From: Candidatus Omnitrophota bacterium
Lineage (GTDB): Bacteria > Omnitrophota > Gorgyraeia > Zapsychrales > Fredricksoniimonadaceae
Assembly (NCBI GenBank): GCA_017987425.1
Contig: JAGNTT010000049.1
Coordinates: forward strand, 1-10,752
Reading direction: 5' to 3'
Length of the DNA stretch: 10,752 nt
The position numbers and the translations under genes were made by a program. This document shows positions 6,696-10,752 of the stretch, piece by piece; positions within the stretch are counted from its first letter, which is position 1, and each line of letters begins with the position of its first letter. The notes under the pieces were generated by a model. It was given only the letters and a program-made list of their open reading frames with translations. It was not told where the DNA came from and did no database searches.

Positions 6696-8456
6696 TCACC
6701 GGGCAAAAAGCGCCAAAGCCTCTTCGTTAACCGGAGAAAAATAATCTTTGAGATATTGCCGGGCTTTCGCCAGATCTCCGGCATAAATATCCTCCGGCAG
6801 ATTCAAAAATTTCTCGATCTTTTCTTTAAGCTCCTGCGGTCTTGCGGCCTGCTCTTTAAGAACACTGCATTCGAAAAGCGGATCCAGATTGAGCGGCTTG
6901 TTCACATCCAGATAAATGACCGGGATGCCGTTGACCAAAGCCTCAAGTCCGACCGTCGTCCATGTATAAAGGACGACCCCCGCCCGTTTAAAATCGTCGT
7001 TTAATGACGGTGCCCGGGAAATCTTAAAGTTAGCGGGAAGTTCAAAGGAAATCCCTTTGAGCACTTCTGCAACAGGAGTTTGGGGATGAAACCGCAGATG
7101 AACGTCGTGCGGATGCCGGGCGAGGCCCGCCTCAAAAATAAACTCAAGAATCTTGATCGATTCCTCCCTCGTCATCGTAAAAGCCACCAGAATATCGCGG
7201 CTCTTGACGGAGCCGCCCTGAGCGCCGTTCATCGTCCCGAACTGCCTTAGCGCGCAGCCCGTCGAAAGGATTTTTCCCGGCCAATGGCCGTAGGTATTGA
7301 GAATCCTTTTGGTCACCTCTCCCATTGTCAGAATACTGTCCGGACACGGAACGATCCCGACTTCCTGTTCGCCCAAGAAATATTTAAAACTGTTTTTGGC
7401 GATAAAGGCATGTTGAAATCCGACGGTCCTGACGGACGGGGCCGAATCCTTGAATGCCTTTAAACACATTTTCTCCCATGCATAGTTTTCAAACGTATAC
7501 ACAAAGCTGTGTATGTCCACTGTCTGGGCCAGACGTTTAATTTTGAAGTAATACAGGATATTGGTAAAAAACCGGGTGCTGAACAAACCCTCCGCCAGCT
7601 CATTGCGGACTACCGAGGTCACATCGATCGACGCGAATTTGAGTCGGCTTTCCACACTTGGACGGCTGGCCCATTGAAGAACGACGGCACGGCACAAATT
7701 CCCGAAGGTGAGAAAATAATCGATGGGGATGATCAAATTTTTTCGATCGGCAACGATGCTTTTAAAATGCCCGCGGAAATCCTGAATAATATCGGCCAGA
7801 AGAATGTACGGCACATTGTGCTGGTGCAGATACGGAAGAACTTTCGGAAAATAAGCATCCTGATAGTCTCCGGAGCGGTAACTGCGGTGGTCCACCCAGC
7901 TTTTAATAACGCGCGCCTTGCGAACGGACCGGAGTTTTTGTGCGGCGCCGGGATATCCCCGGGAAAGCACCATTCTGTATATCTCTTTCCAGAACGCCAG
8001 CATCAGTTTGACCACATACCGGCAGCTGTTGCGCATGATTCCCGCAAATTTATTCAACCCGGGGCCGCCGCCTTCGACATCATAATGTTCGTTCACCAAA
8101 GAGCGCACCGCTTCACAAAGTCCGGCATCGCATACGACGATGCAATCCTGTGAAGGATGCCTCTTAAGCCAGCGGTCAAAAGCGTAAAGCACCGAAAGAT
8201 GCGCAAATAACGGGGATATCAATTCGTTCTTTTCCGAAAGAGAATTCGCCCACCAGAACGTGGAACCGTCCTTTGCGGCGAGACCGGCCACAAAATCCAG
8301 ATACATCTTGTCCAGCCGGTCCTTCTCAGGCCCGACAATCCCTTCCTGCTCCAGCAGATCAGGAGATAGAACAACGACGGAAGAATGGGGATACTTTGAA
8401 ATAAGGCGTTGCGCTTTCTCCATGGAAAGCGATATGCGGACGACATTGCGGGACAT
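6696..8456 (-). CDS. Large surface-carbohydrate biosynthesis protein with GT-B-like C-terminal half (putative glycosyltransferase)
   Basis: A 586-residue protein with no signal peptide. The N-terminal part has FWWANSLSEKNELISPLF (67-84). The middle has VYTFENYAWEKMCLKAFK (319-336) and GFQHAFIAKNSFKYF (346-360). The C-terminal part reads like the donor half of a GT-B enzyme: a TMGE strand (377-380), LRFHPQTP (454-461) and YTWTTVGLEALVNGIPVIYLDVN (497-519), where E505 and the following G-I-P loop resemble capsule and CDP-glycerol-type transferases. From memory, the WW...KN...SPLF and ENxxWE...GxQH pattern matches a surface-carbohydrate protein family described in Leptospira and other bacteria, whose function is not settled. 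It starts 5 nt after kdsB, so a role in transferring Kdo or a related 2-ulosonic acid is an attractive inference but not shown. The start has only a weak AGG upstream, as expected of a coupled gene. Confidence 0.75.
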   Translation of the reverse strand: MSRNVVRISLSMEKAQRLISKYPHSSVVVLSPDLLEQEGIVGPEKDRLDKMYLDFVAGLAAKDGSTFWWANSLSEKNELISPLFAHLSVLYAFDRWLKRHPSQDCIVVCDAGLCEAVRSLVNEHYDVEGGGPGLNKFAGIMRNSCRYVVKLMLAFWKEIYRMVLSRGYPGAAQKLRSVRKARVIKSWVDHRSYRSGDYQDAYFPKVLPYLHQHNVPYILLADIIQDFRGHFKSIVADRKNLIIPIDYFLTFGNLCRAVVLQWASRPSVESRLKFASIDVTSVVRNELAEGLFSTRFFTNILYYFKIKRLAQTVDIHSFVYTFENYAWEKMCLKAFKDSAPSVRTVGFQHAFIAKNSFKYFLGEQEVGIVPCPDSILTMGEVTKRILNTYGHWPGKILSTGCALRQFGTMNGAQGGSVKSRDILVAFTMTREESIKILEFIFEAGLARHPHDVHLRFHPQTPVAEVLKGISFELPANFKISRAPSLNDDFKRAGVVLYTWTTVGLEALVNGIPVIYLDVNKPLNLDPLFECSVLKEQAARPQELKEKIEKFLNLPEDIYAGDLAKARQYLKDYFSPVNEEALALFAR

Positions 8457-8461
8457 AGGCC

Positions 8462-9199
8462 TTATGACTTTTTCCTGCGGAGTATCTTTTCGACTTCGAT
8501 GAGATCGGATAGCGTGTCGACGCTGACGGCGCTGTAATCTGTTACAACCGCCTTGATCTTGAATCCGTTTTCCAAAATCCGCAGGAACTCCACTCCCTCG
8601 ACCAATTCCAGCGGCGTCTGCGGCATCTTGACGAAACGGAACAGAAAATTTTTACGAAAGGCATAAAGACCGATCTGCTTATGGACCACATAACCCTGCC
8701 GGGTCTTGGGAAAAGGGATCGGTGAACGGGTCAGATATAAAAGATCGCCCTGAAGATCGATGGCAGCCTTAACGACTCCGCTGTCGATGTAATCCCCGAT
8801 ATCCGACAACCGTGAGATCAGATTGGTGACCTGCACTTTCCGGTCGTCCAGAAGCGGTCTGATCGTGCGCTCGATCATCTGCGGCTGAATCAACGGCTCA
8901 TCCCCTTGGACATTGACGATGATTCCGGCATCCAGCTGCCGTGCGGCTTCCGCCACGCGGTCGGTGCCCGTCGGATGCTGGTCAGACGTCATGATGGCTT
9001 TTCCGCCGAAGCCGTTGACCGCATCGTAAATACGCTGATCATCGGTCGCAACCACGACCTCGTTTAAAAGACGACATTTCTTCGCGTTAAAATAAACGTG
9101 CTCGATCATTGGCTTGCCGAGAATTTTGGCCAGAGGCTTACCCTGAAAACGCGTGGATTGATACCGGGCAGGAATAACAGCGACGATCTTATTATTCAT
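8462..9199 (-). CDS. kdsB: 3-deoxy-manno-octulosonate cytidylyltransferase (CMP-Kdo synthetase)
   Basis: A 245-residue cytoplasmic enzyme of normal family length that activates Kdo with CTP to give CMP-Kdo, the donor for LPS inner core or Kdo-linked capsules. Family motifs are in order: IPARYQSTRFQGKPLA (9-24, CTP-binding loop), ATDD (51-54), TSDQHPTGTDRVAEA (71-85), VNVQGDEPLI (95-104), HKQIGLYAFRKNFL (173-186), EFLRILENGFKI (204-215) and SVDTLSDL (226-233). D100 and D228 match the aspartates that bind Mg2+ in E. coli KdsB. All motifs are intact, so it should be active. Some KdsB homologues instead activate 8-amino-Kdo, which cannot be excluded. The gene follows the HAD hydrolase gene by 31 nt and precedes the 586-aa gene by 5 nt. 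The start is the ATG at 9199-9197, with only GAG about 6 nt upstream. Confidence 0.96.
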   Translation of the reverse strand: MNNKIVAVIPARYQSTRFQGKPLAKILGKPMIEHVYFNAKKCRLLNEVVVATDDQRIYDAVNGFGGKAIMTSDQHPTGTDRVAEAARQLDAGIIVNVQGDEPLIQPQMIERTIRPLLDDRKVQVTNLISRLSDIGDYIDSGVVKAAIDLQGDLLYLTRSPIPFPKTRQGYVVHKQIGLYAFRKNFLFRFVKMPQTPLELVEGVEFLRILENGFKIKAVVTDYSAVSVDTLSDLIEVEKILRRKKS

Positions 9200-9230
9200 A
9201 ATGAACTCAAATGGTTTATTAAATATTTTT

Positions 9231-10034
9231 TTATAATGTCACACCGGCGGCGGATGGCAGATATTCGAGAAACGGCAAGATGTCCTCGAGCGAGGACACG
9301 ATCTGAAGCCTCGGGTCGAAGGAGCCGTTCGACCGCAACTTATCGAAATATTCCCGGTTGCTTTTTGAAGGAACGGCAAAAACATACAGACCGGCATTCA
9401 AAGCCGCTTCCACCCCGCTTCTGGAATCTTCGAATGCAATACACTGCCGGGATGAAAGACCGATCTTTTCCAAAGTTTTGAAATAAATCATCGGGCTGGG
9501 TTTTTTATCCATGCCCTGTTCCCAGCAAGTGGAAGCTGACGGCCATCCGTTGAAAACAAAAAAGTTATCCGGCGTCTCTGCGTAGGCCGCAAGCCCGCAG
9601 TCCCTGAATATCCCTTTGAGGATAATGTCGATGAAACTTCTCTCCGACGAAGAAGCATACGCGGCACGGATATTCAACCTGTCGCGGTTGCGGTCCAGGA
9701 ACTCAAAGACTTCCTTAACTCCATGATTGACGATCCCGTGCTTAACCTCAAGAAGTTCAATATACTTGCTTCTGCGTTCAAGCACCAGAGCCTCGCAGGA
9801 ATCATTAATCCCATATTTCGCCCGGATAGCGTTAATGATTTCGAACAGGTCTTTACCGGGAAATGTTTCGTGCGGATCGAGCGGAATATTACGGCAGGCC
9901 AGAAGGGCGCAATACGCATCAAAAATTTCTTTGGAATTATCGATCAGAAGCTCATCCACGTCAAAAATGAGACCTATGGTCTGACCGCAATCAATGTCCC
10001 AATTCTCTAAAAAACCGCCTGCTTTTATAGGCAT
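9231..10034 (-). CDS. HAD-superfamily hydrolase, subfamily I (beta-phosphoglucomutase/phosphatase-like)
   Basis: A 267-residue cytoplasmic protein, probably a phosphatase or phosphomutase acting on a small phosphorylated sugar. Motif I is IFDVDELLIDN (23-33), with nucleophile D25 and acid/base D27. The usual Gly after the second Asp is Glu (E28). Residues about 35-115 form a helical C1 cap. Motif II is AYASSSERS (125-133), motif III is K178 in KKPSP, and motif IV is FEDSRSGVEAALNAG (201-215), with D203 for Mg2+. The tail is about 30-40 residues longer than typical and the N-terminus has about 18 residues before the first strand. It is not KdsC, which has no such cap and is shorter, but being just upstream of kdsB it could dephosphorylate an intermediate of the glycan pathway. 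The start is well supported by GAGG at 10045-10042, 7 nt before the ATG. It is the first gene of the likely operon. Confidence 0.88.
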   Translation of the reverse strand: MPIKAGGFLENWDIDCGQTIGLIFDVDELLIDNSKEIFDAYCALLACRNIPLDPHETFPGKDLFEIINAIRAKYGINDSCEALVLERRSKYIELLEVKHGIVNHGVKEVFEFLDRNRDRLNIRAAYASSSERSFIDIILKGIFRDCGLAAYAETPDNFFVFNGWPSASTCWEQGMDKKPSPMIYFKTLEKIGLSSRQCIAFEDSRSGVEAALNAGLYVFAVPSKSNREYFDKLRSNGSFDPRLQIVSSLEDILPFLEYLPSAAGVTL

Positions 10035-10192
10035 GAATATACCTCAACAATATCCTTAATTATTGACTTATTTTAGTATTAATTTGAATATTATCTAACA
10101 AAAACATCAAAGATTTATCTTGAACCAGGCTATCACTTTCGAACCTATGACATTGATCACAATACCCTGTTTAAGCTAAAAACGAATCAAGA
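10035..10192. promoter_or_regulatory. AT-rich intergenic region; probable promoter region of the polysaccharide operon
   Basis: This 158-nt gap separates the dehydrogenase gene from the HAD gene and is the only obvious place for a promoter of the run to its left. It is clearly richer in A and T than the flanking genes. On the minus strand, TTGTTA (-35-like) and TACTAA (-10-like), 17 nt apart, are a weak sigma-70-type match about 30 nt before the Shine-Dalgarno. No convincing consensus promoter is visible. A TGTGA-N6-TCATA motif on the minus strand (10161-10146) is CRP/FNR-like but may be chance. No strong terminator for the dehydrogenase was found; an AAGAT/ATCTT stem followed by T5 is weak. 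The GAGG of the HAD gene lies at 10045-10042. Confidence 0.45.
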
Positions 10193-10752
10193 CTATGGAA
10201 ATTTCACAGAAAGCGCCCGGCACGTTTCCTGAATGGCTACATATTCTGCAGGAGCCAACGGAACTCCTTCGCGGGTTCTTTGAATAAAGGCTTTTTTCTC
10301 CGGATCACCCGGCACCTGGATCGGATTAGACGGATCTTTGGCCGGTTCGCGGCGGATCTCATCCATATATTTCTTAAGTCTGGACTTAAAGAGCTTCGTA
10401 TCTTGAAACTTGGAGATGTCGAGCGCCATATAGAATTGCCCCAGGTATCTTTTCTGATCGAGCGGCGTCTGATACATGCTTGTGATCTCGCGGCCGAACG
10501 GCATGCCGCTCATCAGCCCGCAAAGAATGTCGACGACCATTCCCAAGCCAAAGCCTTTATAGCCGCCGATGGGAAACAGGCTCTCGGCAATGTGCGGATC
10601 GGTCGTGCTTTCTCCCTTACCGTCGGCGGCAAGCCCGGGCGCGAGCGGCGCATTGCGCTCGCGGTGCATCTTGACCTTGTTCCATGTGATGGTGGTCGTT
10701 GCCATGTCGAGACAGAATGGGCCTTCGCCCTCAACAGGAGCGGTGACGCAAA
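10193..10752 (-). CDS. Ldh_2-family (malate/L-lactate-type) NAD(P)-dependent dehydrogenase, C-terminal part; cut by the right edge
   Basis: The frame is open to the window edge and supplies about 185 C-terminal residues of an enzyme usually about 330-360 long; the internal ATG at 10705 is not the real start. Typical family features are seen in order: FCLDMATTT just before and after that ATG, LAPGLAADGKGESTTDP, LFPIGGYKGFGLGMVVDILCG (the conserved GG.KG.GL motif), then GQFYMALDISKF and a helical tail. Family members reduce or oxidise 2-oxo/2-hydroxy acids: malate, sulfolactate (ComC), ureidoglycolate (AllD), 2,3-diketo-L-gulonate and cyclic imines. The substrate cannot be chosen from this fragment. 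It ends with TAG at 10195-10193 and is followed by a 158-nt gap, so it is probably a separate unit from the polysaccharide genes. No link to glycan synthesis is evident. Confidence 0.88.
   Translation of the reverse strand, partial: CVTAPVEGEGPFCLDMATTTITWNKVKMHRERNAPLAPGLAADGKGESTTDPHIAESLFPIGGYKGFGLGMVVDILCGLMSGMPFGREITSMYQTPLDQKRYLGQFYMALDISKFQDTKLFKSRLKKYMDEIRREPAKDPSNPIQVPGDPEKKAFIQRTREGVPLAPAEYVAIQETCRALSVKFP

Noticed and set aside
7509..8153. Long open frame (214 codons) on the plus strand inside the 586-aa gene
   Set aside because: It is antisense to a well-supported gene, has no recognisable domain, and reads like the complement of coding sequence. Several shorter plus-strand frames across the window are explained the same way.
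9281..9298. Near-perfect palindrome TGTCCTCGAGCGAGGACA
   Set aside because: It lies inside the coding end of the HAD gene, where the codons for a VSSLED stretch explain it. There is no T-tract and no neighbouring copies, so it is probably chance.
10090..10140. Possible terminator after the dehydrogenase gene
   Set aside because: The AAGAT/ATCTT stem is short, AT-only and would leave a 2-nt loop. A T5 run follows, but the structure is too weak to call.
10703..10705. Internal ATG taken as the start of a 170-residue protein
   Set aside because: The same frame is open to the window edge and the upstream residues (VEGEGPFCLD) continue the Ldh_2 family pattern, so the gene is truncated by the window rather than short.

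Overview
The window is a one-way run of minus-strand genes from a surface-polysaccharide (LPS/O-antigen type) locus of a Gram-negative bacterium. The best taxonomic clue is functional. A CMP-Kdo synthetase (kdsB) implies a Kdo-containing outer-membrane glycolipid, and it sits with an O-antigen ligase/polymerase-like protein, GT2 and GT4 glycosyltransferases and two multi-spanning GT-C-like proteins. Base composition looks intermediate and gene packing is tight. The phylum cannot be read from these data; an uncultured Gram-negative lineage such as Omnitrophota is possible but is only a guess.

Layout, in the direction of transcription (right to left): (1) 10752-10193, the C-terminal part of an Ldh_2-family malate/lactate-type dehydrogenase cut by the window edge; (2) 10192-10035, an AT-rich intergenic region that probably holds the promoter of the following cluster; (3) 10034-9231, a HAD subfamily I hydrolase; (4) 9199-8462, kdsB; (5) 8456-6696, a large surface-carbohydrate biosynthesis protein with a GT-B-like C-terminal half; (6) 6650-5130, an O-antigen ligase/polymerase-like membrane protein; (7) 5126-3936, a GT4 glycosyltransferase; (8) 3970-2468, a GT-C-like membrane protein; (9) 2467-2376, a short spacer with a 14-bp-arm hairpin; (10) 2375-1281, a polyprenyl-phosphate sugar synthase (GT2) fused to a GtrA-like membrane domain; (11) 1284 to the left edge, a second GT-C-like membrane protein whose reading frame is interrupted by a -1 shift near 1171-1177.

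The genes from 10034 leftward are separated by 3-92 nt or overlap, so they probably form one operon. A working model: KdsB makes CMP-Kdo and the 586-aa protein may use it or another donor. The GT4 enzyme builds an oligosaccharide in the cytoplasm. The GT2-GtrA fusion loads a sugar on polyprenyl phosphate and may help flip it. The GT-C proteins would transfer that sugar on the outer face of the membrane, and the ligase/polymerase would join or polymerise the glycan. Donor and acceptor sugars cannot be deduced.

The point most worth checking is the interrupted GT-C gene. The frame break lies on a canonical X XXY YYZ slippery heptamer with a Shine-Dalgarno-like GGAGGG exactly 10 nt upstream, the same arrangement as in dnaX. 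It could be a programmed frameshift, a homopolymer sequencing error or a real mutation. No RNA genes, CRISPR arrays, insertion sequences or attachment sites were seen.
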